In this document: positions 1 through 8,798 of the stretch, piece after piece | Position numbering within the stretch: the stretch's first letter is position 1 | Layout: every line of letters begins with the position of its first letter | Source: Candidatus Roseilinea sp. NK_OTU-006 | GTDB taxonomy: Bacteria; Chloroflexota; Anaerolineae; J036; Brachytrichaceae | Length of the DNA: 64,000 nt | Assembly (NCBI RefSeq): GCF_012931985.1 | Contig: NZ_JAAFGM010000001.1 | Span: 62,001-126,000 of the forward strand | Direction: 5' to 3' | Translations under genes and position numbers: made by a program | Notes under the pieces: generated by a model | The model's input: only the letters and a program-made list of their open reading frames with translations | What the model was told of the DNA's origin: nothing | Database searches by the model: none

Positions 1-109
1 GCGCACGCTTCGGCGGCTGACTATAAGCGGTGTAGCGTGATCGGCGCTGTAGTGTGCCGAGTTGATCAATTGCCCACTTGTCACGCCCCGCCATTGTGCA
101 CAGGTTGCG

Positions 110-1138
110 TTAAATCTGTATGATGATCTGCCGTCCGATGGTTGCTGCTTCGATGGCCCCGAATACCATGGCCAAGCTTTTGATGTTGTCGGTACAGATA
201 GTTTCCGGCGCGCCGCCGTCGCGCACGCAATGCACGAACTGCCGGATCACGCTGGCGTGCCCCTCGCTCAAACCGGCGATGTCCGGTTCGGGTAGTGCCA
301 GATCGCGCTGTTTATAGATCAGGCCGCTGCGCTCCGCCGGCGTCTGGGCGCGGAAACCGTTGCCGCCATCCCACGTCGCGCTGCCGTTCGCGCCGACGAA
401 GCGCCAATCGCCCTCCCAGCTCGTGTTCATCCCTTCGGCGCACCAACTGCCGCGATAGGTGAAGACCACACCCTCGCCCATCTCAAAAACTGCAATGGCA
501 GAGGCGTCGCGGTCGTACCATGAACCGCGCGGGTTCCACTCTTTGCAGAAAGCGACGCGCACCGCATCCAAGCCGGTTAGGAAGCGCGCCTGATCGAAGG
601 TGTGGATGGCCATGTCCAACAGAAGGACATGGGGCATGTGATCGCGAAAGCCGCCGAAGTGCGCGCCGATGTAGAAGTCGCAGTTCACCGTGGTGAGCGG
701 TCCGATCGCGCCGCTGCGCAGGAACTCGCGCATGCGGCGGATGGGCGCAGTGTAGCGCCGGTTCTGCATGACAGCGTAGAGCTTGCCGGCGCGATGCGCG
801 GCTTCGACCATCCGCCGCGCATCGTCCATCGAGGTCGCCATGGGCTTTTCACCCAACACGTGACAACCGTGTCGCAGCGCGGTCAACGTTGTCTGGGCAT
901 GCGCCTCAGGCACGCTCACGTCGAACACGATGTCCGGCTCGACGTGAGCGAGCATCGCTTCTAGGTCGTCGCCGGTGTGCGCATGCACTAACCCGAATTC
1001 ATCTTTGCGTGCCCGCGCGGCATCTTCGACGACATCCACCAGGCCGGCGACGGCCAGCCCTTCGATCGTGGTAATGGTCCTCAGCCACCCCCGGCTCATT
1101 TTGCCGCAGCCGACGAGGACTGCACGTAGTGTGTCCAT
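110..1138 (-). CDS. Gfo/Idh/MocA-family NAD(P)-dependent oxidoreductase
   Basis: Predicted sugar or polyol dehydrogenase of 342 aa, a usual family length. The N-terminus has a Rossmann nucleotide-binding loop (GCGKMSRG, about residues 10-17). The family EKP motif is at 97-99, and a DMAIH segment at 175-179 places the probable catalytic His at 179. It is the last gene of the minus-strand rhamnose cluster, 109 bp downstream of the AroE-like gene, so it may oxidise a deoxysugar or polyol linked to rhamnose, or serve a neighbouring carbohydrate route. The family is certain from motifs. The substrate cannot be read from sequence. Confidence 0.88.
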   Translation of the reverse strand: MDTLRAVLVGCGKMSRGWLRTITTIEGLAVAGLVDVVEDAARARKDEFGLVHAHTGDDLEAMLAHVEPDIVFDVSVPEAHAQTTLTALRHGCHVLGEKPMATSMDDARRMVEAAHRAGKLYAVMQNRRYTAPIRRMREFLRSGAIGPLTTVNCDFYIGAHFGGFRDHMPHVLLLDMAIHTFDQARFLTGLDAVRVAFCKEWNPRGSWYDRDASAIAVFEMGEGVVFTYRGSWCAEGMNTSWEGDWRFVGANGSATWDGGNGFRAQTPAERSGLIYKQRDLALPEPDIAGLSEGHASVIRQFVHCVRDGGAPETICTDNIKSLAMVFGAIEAATIGRQIIIQI

Positions 1139-1177
1139 ATTTTGGTTGAGTGGGTTATCAAGTCCTCGCGTCGCATC

Positions 1178-1245
1178 GAGTCATCCAGTCATTCGGTCCG
1201 ACCTGATGGACTCGACCGACTTGACCGACTGGGTTAACTCGATGG
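1178..1245. repeat. Degenerate GTC/GAC-rich simple repeat
   Basis: The gap between the AroE-like gene and the Gfo/Idh gene holds closely spaced GTC words followed by GAC words (for example GACTCGACCGACTTGACCGA). The change from GTC to its complement GAC midway gives an imperfect inverted arrangement. The period is irregular, unlike the exact heptamer arrays elsewhere in the window, so this is at best a decayed relative of that family. Confidence 0.3.
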
Positions 1246-1247
1246 AC

Positions 1248-2102
1248 TCACGCGAAGACTTCGGCCAGCGCTTGGCGCATCACGTCCACCGGCGCGTCCT
1301 GGCCGGTCCAGATGGTGAACGCGATCGCGCCTTGATACACCAGCATGCCCAGCCCATCGAGCGTCTTCGCCCCTTTGGCTGTGGCCTCGATCAAGAAGCG
1401 CGTGCGAGGCGGATGGGGCACAACGTCGCACACCAGCATTCCGGGTTTGATCGAGTCCATGTTCACGCCGGGCTTGTCATCCATGTGCGGAAACAAGCCG
1501 ATGCCGGTGGCGTTGACGACGATGTCGGTGTCTTCCGGTAACGTGTAATCACCCCGCCACCACGCAAACTCGGCTTGAGCAGACGTCTTATCGTTGATGA
1601 GTTGGGCGAGCGCCTCGCCGCGCTGCGCGGTGCGATTGGCGATGGTGACGCGGCGCACGCCGGCCAGCGCCAGCTCCACTGCAATGGCGCGCGCTGCGCC
1701 GCCCGCGCCCAGCACCACCACGCGCTTGCCGGTGGGGTCGAGGTTGGCGTTGAGCTTGAGCGCCATGAGGAAGCCCTTGCCATCGGTGTTCGCGCCGATC
1801 AGCGCATCGCCGTCGCGCACGATGGTGTTCACCGCCCCGATGAGCGCAGCCTCCGGCGTGATCCGGTCGAGGTAGCGCAGCCCCGCGATCTTGTGTGGGA
1901 GGGTCAGGTTGATGCCGCGGAAGCGCATCGCGCGTATGCCGGCCATGGCTGCCCCCAGGTCTTCCGCGCGTACGTGGAAGTTCTGGTAACGCCACCGCAG
2001 CCCCTTGGCTTTGAAGGCGGCCTCGAACATCAGGATGGCGGGATTCTCATCCACCGGATCGCCGAACACGCCGACGATTTCATGGCGGTAGTTCGTCGTC
2101 AT
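1248..2102 (-). CDS. AroE-family (shikimate dehydrogenase-like) oxidoreductase with altered substrate loop
   Basis: This 284 aa protein has the AroE fold signatures. These are NLTLPHK with the probable catalytic Lys at 71, NTDG with Asp107, and a nucleotide-binding GAGGAARA around 132-139. In true shikimate dehydrogenases the N-terminal loop carries Ser-x-Ser-Pro, whose serines bind the substrate carboxylate. Here the matching stretch reads FGDPVDENP: it is about two residues shorter and has no serines. The start codon directly abuts the stop of the upstream rhamnulose-phosphate aldolase fusion, so it is co-transcribed with rhamnose genes and not with aromatic pathway genes. I infer an AroE-like dehydrogenase with a different substrate. 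A housekeeping AroE role remains possible. Confidence 0.75.
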   Translation of the reverse strand: MTTNYRHEIVGVFGDPVDENPAILMFEAAFKAKGLRWRYQNFHVRAEDLGAAMAGIRAMRFRGINLTLPHKIAGLRYLDRITPEAALIGAVNTIVRDGDALIGANTDGKGFLMALKLNANLDPTGKRVVVLGAGGAARAIAVELALAGVRRVTIANRTAQRGEALAQLINDKTSAQAEFAWWRGDYTLPEDTDIVVNATGIGLFPHMDDKPGVNMDSIKPGMLVCDVVPHPPRTRFLIEATAKGAKTLDGLGMLVYQGAIAFTIWTGQDAPVDVMRQALAEVFA

Positions 2103-4184
2103 TTATCTCCCGTATGCCGCGGCCACGCCGCCGTCCACGGTCAGCATCGCGCCGGTGGTCTTGAGCGAGCGGTCGGAAGCGAAGAACAACACGGCTTCGG
2201 CGATGTCTTCCGGGAAGACGTTGACTTTCAGCGTCGTGCGCGCAGCGTAATAGGCCTCCAGCTCTTCAGGCTTGATGCCGTAGTTCTTGGCGCGTTCCTC
2301 GCGCCACCGGCTGCTCCAGATGCCGCTGCCCTGGAGGACGGCGTCGGGCAACACACTGTTCACGCGGATGCCGCCGGCGCCTCCCTCTTCGGCGAGGCAG
2401 CGCGCCAGGTGGAGCTCGGCGGCTTTAGCCGCGCTGTACGCAGCGGCATTCTTGCCCGCGTATACGCTGTTCTTGCTGCAGATGAAGATGATCGAGCCGC
2501 CGCGGCCTTGTTGCTTCATCACGCGGAAGGCCTCACGCGCCACCAGGAAGTAACCCGTGGCCAGGATGTCCATGTTGCGGTTCCAGTCGGCCAGTGTGGT
2601 CTCCTCGATCGGCGCGCTGGTGGCGATGCCGGCGTTGTTCACCACGATGTCCACGCCGCCATATTCGCGGCAGGCACTTGCGAAGGCGGCGATTACCTCC
2701 TCTTCGTTGGTGACGTTGCAGGCGACCGCGATGGCGCGCTTCAGCCCATGCGCTTGGACGATCTCATCGGCGACCTCCTGCGCGCCGGCCAGGTTGATGT
2801 CGGCGATCACGACGTGCGCGCCTTCCTGCGCTAGCCGCTTGGCCGTGGCGCGACCGATGCCGCTGGCCGCGCCGGTGATGAACGCGACGCGGCCGGCCAG
2901 TTCGCGATCCGGCGGGCGCAGCGTGAGCTTATACAGCTCCAGTGGCCAATACTCGATGTCGAACGTTTCCTTCTCGTCCAACGAGGTGAAGCGATCTACC
3001 CGTGTGCACAGCGCCATGACGGCGATGGCGCGGTGGTAAAGCTGGCGCGAGACGTCGGCCTGCGCAGCATCGCGGCCGGTGTTGAACATGCCCAAGCCGG
3101 GCACCAGGATCACGCGCGGCGCCGGATCGGCCATCTTCACGCCGGGGTCTCGGTTGAAGCGGTTGAAGTAGTCCGTGTATTCCGCGATATACCGCGCCAC
3201 GCCTTCCTTCAGCGCCGTCTTGAGCTGCTCGACGTCCTTGCCGTCCCATTCGACGAACAGCGGCACGCGCTTGGTATGCACCAAGTGGTCAGGGCAGGCC
3301 GCGCCGACCTGGGAGAGTTCCTTGGCGTCTTTGCAGGTCAGGAAGCGCAGTACCTCCTCGCTATCATCGAAGGTGACGATGGCCTTGCGCTGCGCCGTCA
3401 CCGCGCCGCGCAGCGTTGGCATCACCGCCGCGGCGATCGCCGCGCGGGTGTGCTTGCCGGCGCTCGCCGTGAGCTGCTCCAGCGCCCTGTTCACCTGCGC
3501 CAGCCCAAACACGCGCTTCTCGGCCTCGCGCAGGGCATCCTCGGCGCGCTGGATGTGCGCGATGGTGTTGGCATAGCTGTGCTTGGCGTCCTCGCCCCAG
3601 GTGATCAGGCCGTGCTTGCCCATGATGACGCAGGTCGCCTCCGGCTGCTCGCGCACGGCCTGCGCGATGTGCTTGCTCAGCGCAAAGCCGGGGCGCATAT
3701 ACGGCACCCAGATCATGTGCGCGCCGAATACCTCGCGCGCAGCGGCCTCGCCGCGTTCGGCGCAGGCCAGCGCGATGATCGCGTCAGGGTGGGTGTGGTC
3801 TACGTGGGGGTGCGGCGTAAAGGCATGCAGCAGCGTCTCAATGGACTGGCGTGGGCGGTTCGGCTCGAACTGGCACCGGGTGAGATAGGCGACCATCTCC
3901 TCGTCGCTCATCGCCTCGCGCGCCATCAGCGGTAAGACCTCGTCCAGCTTCAGGCCGGCGAAGTCCTTGCCGGTGCAGGTGGCCATGTCGGCGCCGCTCC
4001 CCTTCACCCAAAGCACATTGACTTCGCGCCCCAAGTGATCGCGCTCGACAGACTTGACTGAGGTGTTGCCGCCGAAGACGTTGACTACGCTGCGGTCGGC
4101 GGCCAGTAACCGCGAGCGGTAGGCCAGCAGGTCGAGCGGGCTCAACCCTGCTGCGTCATGGTCGTTCCACAGGTTCTTGGGCAT
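2103..4184 (-). CDS. rhaD: Bifunctional rhamnulose-1-phosphate aldolase / short-chain alcohol dehydrogenase
   Basis: Fusion of 693 aa. The N-terminal part (roughly 1-420) is a class II aldolase with a metal-binding HPHVDHTHPD cluster at 125-134. From about 433 there is a complete SDR domain, with nucleotide loop TGAASGIG (about 437-444), NNAG, a Ser in FICSKNS, and catalytic YSAAK at 583-587. The family cleaves rhamnulose-1-phosphate to dihydroxyacetone phosphate and lactaldehyde, and the SDR half can act on the lactaldehyde. The operon also carries rhaM and rhaI, which supports rhamnose use. No rhamnulokinase gene is seen in the window. It lies 174 bp downstream of the RNase H-like gene and abuts the AroE-like gene. 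Confidence 0.9.
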   Translation of the reverse strand: MPKNLWNDHDAAGLSPLDLLAYRSRLLAADRSVVNVFGGNTSVKSVERDHLGREVNVLWVKGSGADMATCTGKDFAGLKLDEVLPLMAREAMSDEEMVAYLTRCQFEPNRPRQSIETLLHAFTPHPHVDHTHPDAIIALACAERGEAAAREVFGAHMIWVPYMRPGFALSKHIAQAVREQPEATCVIMGKHGLITWGEDAKHSYANTIAHIQRAEDALREAEKRVFGLAQVNRALEQLTASAGKHTRAAIAAAVMPTLRGAVTAQRKAIVTFDDSEEVLRFLTCKDAKELSQVGAACPDHLVHTKRVPLFVEWDGKDVEQLKTALKEGVARYIAEYTDYFNRFNRDPGVKMADPAPRVILVPGLGMFNTGRDAAQADVSRQLYHRAIAVMALCTRVDRFTSLDEKETFDIEYWPLELYKLTLRPPDRELAGRVAFITGAASGIGRATAKRLAQEGAHVVIADINLAGAQEVADEIVQAHGLKRAIAVACNVTNEEEVIAAFASACREYGGVDIVVNNAGIATSAPIEETTLADWNRNMDILATGYFLVAREAFRVMKQQGRGGSIIFICSKNSVYAGKNAAAYSAAKAAELHLARCLAEEGGAGGIRVNSVLPDAVLQGSGIWSSRWREERAKNYGIKPEELEAYYAARTTLKVNVFPEDIAEAVLFFASDRSLKTTGAMLTVDGGVAAAYGR

Positions 4185-4358
4185 ACTGCGTGTTGAGTTT
4201 CTTTTGCGTGACGGGTTGCACGCTTGCGCCTTCCGTCTTCCATCCTCTCCCGGCTCACCGCTCCCAACAGCGAGTGTATCGCGCTTGCGAAGTGGCGTTG
4301 GCCGCCGTGCTAGGCGGATGGGTAAGTGCCACGAGCAATGCGCGTAGGCGGGTTCGAC

Positions 4359-5141
4359 TCACGCGACCCCCAGGATCCATCCTTCGATCTCGGCGATGGC
4401 GCGCTCCTCCGGCGTGAGCGCCGGATGCAGGTGAAAGTCGAGCGTGCCGTTGCGCGAAGCCTGCTGCAGCCACATCGCCACGACGTGGGCGTCATGTTGG
4501 TCGGCCGTGCGGCCGTCGCTCGGCCAATCGGCGCGCCACAGGCTGGGGTACACCTCGACGATGAGCGAGCGGCCGGGCGGCGCGTCCCAGCCGTCGAACG
4601 GCCAGAAGTGGACGCGCGCGCCGAGCTGGTGGCGCAGGTAGCGCAGCCATGGCAGGCCGGCGTGGGTGGACTTGGCGACGCTGCCCTGCACGTCGAAGTG
4701 GAAGACCGATTTCGCTGAGCCGGCGCGGGTTTCGCACAGCCGTCGCCAGCGCCGGTCGCCCGTGCGCGCCGCGCCGTTGCCGCGCGCCCCTGCGCGTACC
4801 CAGTCCACGGTGGTGTCGTCCTCGTCGGTCGGCCAGTGGCGGTGAAAGTCGTCGAGGAAGGCCGCCCAGTCCGGCGGCAGCTTGTATTTCTGAAAGTACC
4901 GCAACGGGAAAGAGAAGCCGTGGTCAATCCCAACCAGCGCCGGCGGTCCATGGCGCAGCCGTTCGGCCAGCCACTCGGCGATGCCGCGCCGCGTCCAGTG
5001 CCGGCGCCGGCCGGATGGTGGGCGTACTTCGACGGGTGGTGCGTCGCCCTCGGCCAAGTACACGCGCAGGCCGGGCAGGCCGGTGTCGGGCGTGCGCGCG
5101 CCGGAGTAGTCTATGCCGATGAAGCGCGAAAAGGCGCTCAA
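4359..5141 (-). CDS. DUF429/RNase H-fold-like protein of unknown function
   Basis: Protein of 260 aa opening with FIGIDYSGA, a strand-loop carrying an acidic residue typical of RNase H-fold proteins such as DUF429. Further acidic residues follow (GIDHG, and [11 protein letters not shown] near the C-terminus), which could complete such an active site. The start is a TTG whose last bases overlap the rhaI stop (5138-5141), suggesting translational coupling. It sits inside the rhamnose operon between rhaI and the aldolase fusion, where a nuclease-like fold is unexpected. The assignment is from pattern only; I do not recognise a specific function. Confidence 0.5.
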   Translation of the reverse strand: MSAFSRFIGIDYSGARTPDTGLPGLRVYLAEGDAPPVEVRPPSGRRRHWTRRGIAEWLAERLRHGPPALVGIDHGFSFPLRYFQKYKLPPDWAAFLDDFHRHWPTDEDDTTVDWVRAGARGNGAARTGDRRWRRLCETRAGSAKSVFHFDVQGSVAKSTHAGLPWLRYLRHQLGARVHFWPFDGWDAPPGRSLIVEVYPSLWRADWPSDGRTADQHDAHVVAMWLQQASRNGTLDFHLHPALTPEERAIAEIEGWILGVA

Positions 5142-6349
5142 TCGCCTTCGGGGTATCCGCCGGCAGCAGCGCTGGTGCCGCGCTCGGCCGCGATCTTCGA
5201 CTCGTAGCCGCTCTGGCGCAGCGCAGCGATCGGGTCGGGGGGCAGTCCCATTTCCGTGCGCACCTGTGCCAGCAGCGGCCGCACATCGGTCTCGAAGGCG
5301 TCCATCAGCACGCGATGTGCGCCCAGCACGTCGTGCGCCGCTTGCCGCTCGCGCAAAGTGGCGCGATCCACGATCAAGGCTTTGGCGTAGGCGATCTGGA
5401 TGTTGATCACCGAATGCACCATGGCCTCGATCTTCGGCTCGATCACGTGGCTCTGGTCAATCATGTAGGCCACGTCTTTGGCTGCTTCGCCGGCGGCGAC
5501 CAGCTCGTTGAAGATCAGGAACAACTCCAGCGGGTTGATCGTGCCGACGATCAGATCGTCATCGCCGTATTTGCGATTGTTGAAATGAAAGCCGCCCAGC
5601 TTGCCCTCGTCGAGCAGGGTGGCGACGATGTGCTCGATGTTCACCCCGTGCGCGTGATGCCCCAGGTCCACAAGCACCTGGGCCCGAGGGCCGAGCTTTG
5701 CACATATCGCATAAGCCTGTCCCCAGTCGGCTAGGTCGGTGTGATAGAAAGCCGGCTCATAGAGTTTGTATTCGATCAGCATCCGCATGTTGCCGGGCAA
5801 AGCGGCATACACTTCCCTGAAGAAAGCGATCATGCGGTGCCGGCGCTCGACGAACGATTCCTGACCAGCGTAGTTGGTGCCGTCGCCATACCACAGGCTA
5901 AGCGCATAGCCGCCGACGCGCTTGGCGATCTCGATGCATTCCAGGTGATGTTCGAGCGCGATGCGCCGAATGGCCGGATCGGCATGGGTGAGGCTGCCCC
6001 ATTTGTAGCGGTCGGCTTGGAAGGTGTTGGTGTTGACCGCGCCGATGGAGATTCCTTGTGCCTGAGCGTATGCGGCCAGCGCCTCCCAGTCGTCCACCTT
6101 GTCCCAGGGGATGTGAATGGCGACGGTGGGGCACACGCCGGTCAGCCTGTGGACGAAACCGGCGTCGGCCAGCTTCTCGTAGATGTTGCGCGCCGCACCG
6201 GGCCAAGCGTACGTTTTGAAGCGCGTGCCGGTGTTGGCGAAGCCCCAGGAGGGCAGCTCGATCCGCTGCGCCTTCAGTCGCGCCTTTACGGCCTCGACGT
6301 CAATGCCTTTGGATGCGAGTTGGTCGGCGAGATATTGGTAGTGTGACAT
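5138..6349 (-). CDS. rhaI: L-rhamnose isomerase (Pseudomonas stutzeri/TIM-barrel type)
   Basis: Interconverts L-rhamnose and L-rhamnulose in the cytoplasm. The 403 aa protein carries the metal and substrate segments of this family: [38 protein letters not shown] and DQSH. I chose the ATG at 6349, preceded by AGAGAAA. An alternative ATG at 6382 overlaps the rhaM stop as TGATG, would add 11 residues, and would couple translation. The gene follows rhaM and overlaps the next gene by 4 nt, so it is an internal operon gene. Confidence 0.93.
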   Translation of the reverse strand: MSHYQYLADQLASKGIDVEAVKARLKAQRIELPSWGFANTGTRFKTYAWPGAARNIYEKLADAGFVHRLTGVCPTVAIHIPWDKVDDWEALAAYAQAQGISIGAVNTNTFQADRYKWGSLTHADPAIRRIALEHHLECIEIAKRVGGYALSLWYGDGTNYAGQESFVERRHRMIAFFREVYAALPGNMRMLIEYKLYEPAFYHTDLADWGQAYAICAKLGPRAQVLVDLGHHAHGVNIEHIVATLLDEGKLGGFHFNNRKYGDDDLIVGTINPLELFLIFNELVAAGEAAKDVAYMIDQSHVIEPKIEAMVHSVINIQIAYAKALIVDRATLRERQAAHDVLGAHRVLMDAFETDVRPLLAQVRTEMGLPPDPIAALRQSGYESKIAAERGTSAAAGGYPEGD

Positions 6350-6381
6350 CGTTTCTCTATCGCGGACTGGGTCATCGGCCA

Positions 6382-6702
6382 TCAGTCCAGATGAAATACC
6401 TCTTCCAACATGACGAAGCTCTGATCGGCGTGCTTGCCGCCCGTGTCCTCGAAGAAGTCCTTCATGTATTCCTGCCAGCGCGTGTTCACTTCCCTGCGCG
6501 CCATGCCGTCCAGCGCAGCTTGAAAGTCGGGCGTCTCGACGTAGAAGAACAGGGTGCCGTCGTCGCGCATGAAGATCGAATAGTTGTGCCAGCCGGTCTC
6601 GCGTAGGGCGTCCAGCATCTCCGGCCAAACCGCGTTGTGGCGGCGCTTGTATTCCTCGATCATATCCGGCTTGACCTTGAGCATGAAGCCGACGCGTTGC
6701 AT
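6382..6702 (-). CDS. rhaM: L-rhamnose mutarotase
   Basis: Interconverts the alpha and beta anomers of L-rhamnose, feeding the isomerase. At 106 aa it has the usual length and fold signatures: the opening [12 protein letters not shown], a probable catalytic His in [10 protein letters not shown], and the paired aromatic segment [18 protein letters not shown] good ribosome binding site (GGAGG, 6709-6713) lies six bases before the ATG. A candidate promoter sits upstream, making this the first gene of the rhamnose operon. The stop overlaps an ATG in frame with rhaI. Confidence 0.94.
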   Translation of the reverse strand: MQRVGFMLKVKPDMIEEYKRRHNAVWPEMLDALRETGWHNYSIFMRDDGTLFFYVETPDFQAALDGMARREVNTRWQEYMKDFFEDTGGKHADQSFVMLEEVFHLD

Positions 6703-6735
6703 GATGAGCCTCCGTTGTTGAAGTTTCTGACGTAG

Positions 6736-6765
6736 AGTTTAATCGCCCTGCGGGGGAGATGCCAA
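6736..6765 (-). promoter_or_regulatory. Candidate sigma70-type promoter of the rhamnose operon
   Basis: On the minus strand TTGGCA (6760-6765, 5 of 6 matches to the -35 consensus) and TAAACT (6736-6741) are separated by 18 bp, about 35 bp upstream of the rhaM start. Found by eye; no operator or regulator gene is recognisable nearby. Confidence 0.45.
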
Positions 6766-6783
6766 AATGCCGATCCGACGAGT

Positions 6784-7296
6784 TCAGCTTTTGCGCAACA
6801 GGCGAATCGGCACGCCGCCGACGAAGGCGCCGGGCGGCACGTCGCGATTGACCAGGCTCATCGCGCTTACCGTCGCGCCCTCCCCGACGATCACGCCGGG
6901 CAACACGGTGCAATTGGCGCCGATCGTCGCGCCCCGGCAGATGCGCACCGGCCCGCGCCGCCATTCGTAGCGCATGAACTCATGGGCCAGGATCGTGGTG
7001 TTGTAGCCCACCGTCGCGTCGTCTTCGATGGTGATGTCCTGTGGGAAGAAGATGTCCAGCGTCACGCCTAGGCCGATGGCAGCGTGCGGGGCGATCTGTG
7101 CGCCGGTCAGCCGGAGCAGCGCGCGCTTGATGCCGAAGCCGGGTGCGATGCGCGCGGCGTAGATGCACAACGCGTTGCGCAGCACGCGCAGCGTGCCGCC
7201 GGTCAGTTGGGGGAAGTACCACAATGCGGCGTGTTCGCCGGCGGAGGGAAAGGTCTGGCAGCGCGCCTTGCGCGACTCGGTGGGTGGGAGTTCCAT
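6784..7296 (-). CDS. Left-handed beta-helix (hexapeptide repeat) acyltransferase
   Basis: A 170 aa protein with repeated hexapeptide turns (for example [37 protein letters not shown]) and the terminal [10 protein letters not shown] seen in sugar O-acetyltransferases of the LacA/WcaF kind. It probably transfers an acyl group to a cell-surface sugar or cofactor. I placed the start at the ATG at 7296, because a longer frame would run back into the tRNA-Leu gene on the other strand. It lies 81 bp upstream of the rhamnose operon on the same strand, but that operon appears to have its own promoter. Confidence 0.78.
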   Translation of the reverse strand: MELPPTESRKARCQTFPSAGEHAALWYFPQLTGGTLRVLRNALCIYAARIAPGFGIKRALLRLTGAQIAPHAAIGLGVTLDIFFPQDITIEDDATVGYNTTILAHEFMRYEWRRGPVRICRGATIGANCTVLPGVIVGEGATVSAMSLVNRDVPPGAFVGGVPIRLLRKS

Positions 7297-7351
7297 ACCG
7301 GCGCAATCGTACTGCAATCGCGACGCCTGGCCGGACTCGTGCGGATGTGTG

Positions 7352-7357
7352 TATAAT
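7352..7357 (+). promoter_or_regulatory. -10 box of the tRNA-Leu gene
   Basis: A perfect TATAAT lies 12 bp upstream of the first base of the mature tRNA, right for initiation a few bases before it. The -35 region (about 7328-7334) is a poor match to consensus. Confidence 0.55.
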
Positions 7358-7369
7358 TCAAAGTGTTGA

Positions 7370-7453
<84 letters not shown>

Positions 7454-7476
7454 TCTTCAACTCTGGATCGGCAGAC

Positions 7477-7842
7477 ATGGCTCAATCGCACGCGCCTCAC
7501 GGGTTTGATCGGATCTCTTTGCCCCCCGCTGTGAATCACCTGCTGGTCTGGTTTTCGATCGGTGCGCTGCTGCTGGCGTTGCCGTTGGCGTTCAACATCG
7601 CATCGCGCCTGCAGGCCGAAGCGCGCATGCGGGCCGAAGTAGAGCGCATGACACAGGAAGTGAACGCCGCGGAGACCAAACTTGCCGGCTTGCGCGCCGC
7701 ACTCGGTTACGCCCGCAGCGAAGCGTTCGCCGAGGAGTGGGCGCGCGTTCGAGCACGTTGGAGCAAAGATGGTGAGGTCATCGTCGTGCCGCCCATGATG
7801 CGCAAGCCTTCCCATTTGTGGTGGGAAAGCTTTCTCAAGTGA
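7477..7842 (+). CDS. DivIC/FtsB-like septum-formation membrane protein
   Basis: A 121 aa protein with a short cytoplasmic start, one transmembrane helix (about residues 21-41, LLVWFSIGALLLALPLAF), then a charged coiled coil (about 42-82) and a short basic, Trp-rich C-terminus. This is the layout of FtsB/DivIC-type divisome proteins, which link FtsL and FtsQ/DivIB during septation. It starts 23 bp after the tRNA and precedes the bactofilin gene, also a cell-shape factor. Sequence identity in this family is low, so the call rests on topology. Confidence 0.6.
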   Translation: MAQSHAPHGFDRISLPPAVNHLLVWFSIGALLLALPLAFNIASRLQAEARMRAEVERMTQEVNAAETKLAGLRAALGYARSEAFAEEWARVRARWSKDGEVIVVPPMMRKPSHLWWESFLK

Positions 7843-7915
7843 CGCATACACACCTGGATACCTGCGTCAACGCATCGTTTCATTTGTCAGATGCGAGGAG
7901 GATCAGCGAAACATT

Positions 7916-8428
7916 ATGTTTGGAAAGGATAAGAGTGCAACACAACAGCCGCAACAACCACAACCGTCTTATCAGAGCAGTCAGGTGAACGCGACTGCTC
8001 AGACTATCCCCATTGTGGCGAACACGACGTCGAAGATCGAAACCGTCATCGGCCCGAACTGCCGGATGAGTGGCACGTTGCAGAGCGACGGCGGCATCCG
8101 CATCGAGGGTATCTTTGAGGGCAACTTGCAGGCGACCGGCAATCTAGTCGTCGCAGAATCGGCGCGCGTGATTGCCGAGATCCAGGCCTACAACGTCATC
8201 GTTTCCGGCCAGGTCAAAGGCAACATCACTGCCAACAAGGTCGAGATCACCGAGACCGGCAAGGTGTGGGGTGACCTGAACGTGAACAGCATGCTGCTGC
8301 ACGAGGGCGCCTACCTGCGTGGCAACACCAACATGGCGGGCGATCTCGAACCGCCGACCTTCGAGCCGCCGCGCATTGCCGCCCCGCGCCCCGTCGCGGC
8401 TATCGAGGGCGAAGTTGACGCGTCCTGA
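7916..8428 (+). CDS. Bactofilin (polymer-forming cytoskeletal protein)
   Basis: A 170 aa protein with a Gln/Ser/Thr-rich disordered N-terminus (1-35), then a central domain of short repeating beta-helical turns (IRIEGIFEGNL, VVAESARVIAEI, VIVSGQVKGNI) and a Pro-rich tail. Bactofilins self-assemble into nucleotide-independent filaments at the membrane and affect shape or envelope synthesis. An AGGAGG lies 14 bases upstream of the ATG, a long spacing. The TGA overlaps the gatC ATG as TGATG, implying coupled translation. Confidence 0.9.
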   Translation: MFGKDKSATQQPQQPQPSYQSSQVNATAQTIPIVANTTSKIETVIGPNCRMSGTLQSDGGIRIEGIFEGNLQATGNLVVAESARVIAEIQAYNVIVSGQVKGNITANKVEITETGKVWGDLNVNSMLLHEGAYLRGNTNMAGDLEPPTFEPPRIAAPRPVAAIEGEVDAS

Positions 8429-8721
8429 TGCTCACCGTTGCTGAGGTCGAGCGCATTGCCCGACTTGCGCGGCTGGCGCTCCGCGAAGACGAGCAGGCTC
8501 GCTACGCGCGCCAACTCTCTGCCATCTTGGACTACGCCGCACAATTGGCTGAGCTAGACGTCGAGGGCATCCCGCCCACGGCGACAGTGTTGGCTGTGCA
8601 CAGCGTGATGCGCGAGGGTGATGAGGTGGTCGCCGGCTTGCCGCGCGCGGATGCGTTGCGCAACGCGCCCGACACCGACGGCGCGAGCTTCGTGGTGCCG
8701 GCCACCTTCGACGACGAATGA
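8428..8721 (+). CDS. gatC: Aspartyl/glutamyl-tRNA amidotransferase subunit C
   Basis: GatC stabilises the GatA-GatB complex that amidates misacylated Glu-tRNA(Gln) or Asp-tRNA(Asn). The 97 aa length and the sequence are characteristic: VERIARLARLAL near the start, a LDYAAQLAELDVEGIPPTA segment, and MREGDEV. It begins within the bactofilin stop codon and is followed by gatA after 77 bp. gatB is not in the window. Confidence 0.92.
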   Translation: MLTVAEVERIARLARLALREDEQARYARQLSAILDYAAQLAELDVEGIPPTATVLAVHSVMREGDEVVAGLPRADALRNAPDTDGASFVVPATFDDE

Positions 8722-8798
8722 TGGTCCGGCTACGCCAGGCATTCGGTTAGACATGCTGCGCGACCGATTCCCGGCGTCTGCGCTGCAAGCTGCTTCCC

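Noticed and set aside
1-109. Feature at the left window edge
   Set aside because: No open frame, repeat or RNA signature that can be supported was seen there.
1575-2834. 419-codon plus-strand open frame
   Set aside because: It lies antisense to the AroE-like and aldolase-fusion genes. It is His/Arg/Val-rich with no domain and is a shadow frame of high-GC coding DNA.
4330-4380. Possible tRNA-like T-loop (GGGTTCGACTC)
   Set aside because: The flanking bases do not form a T stem and no anticodon arm or acceptor could be drawn.
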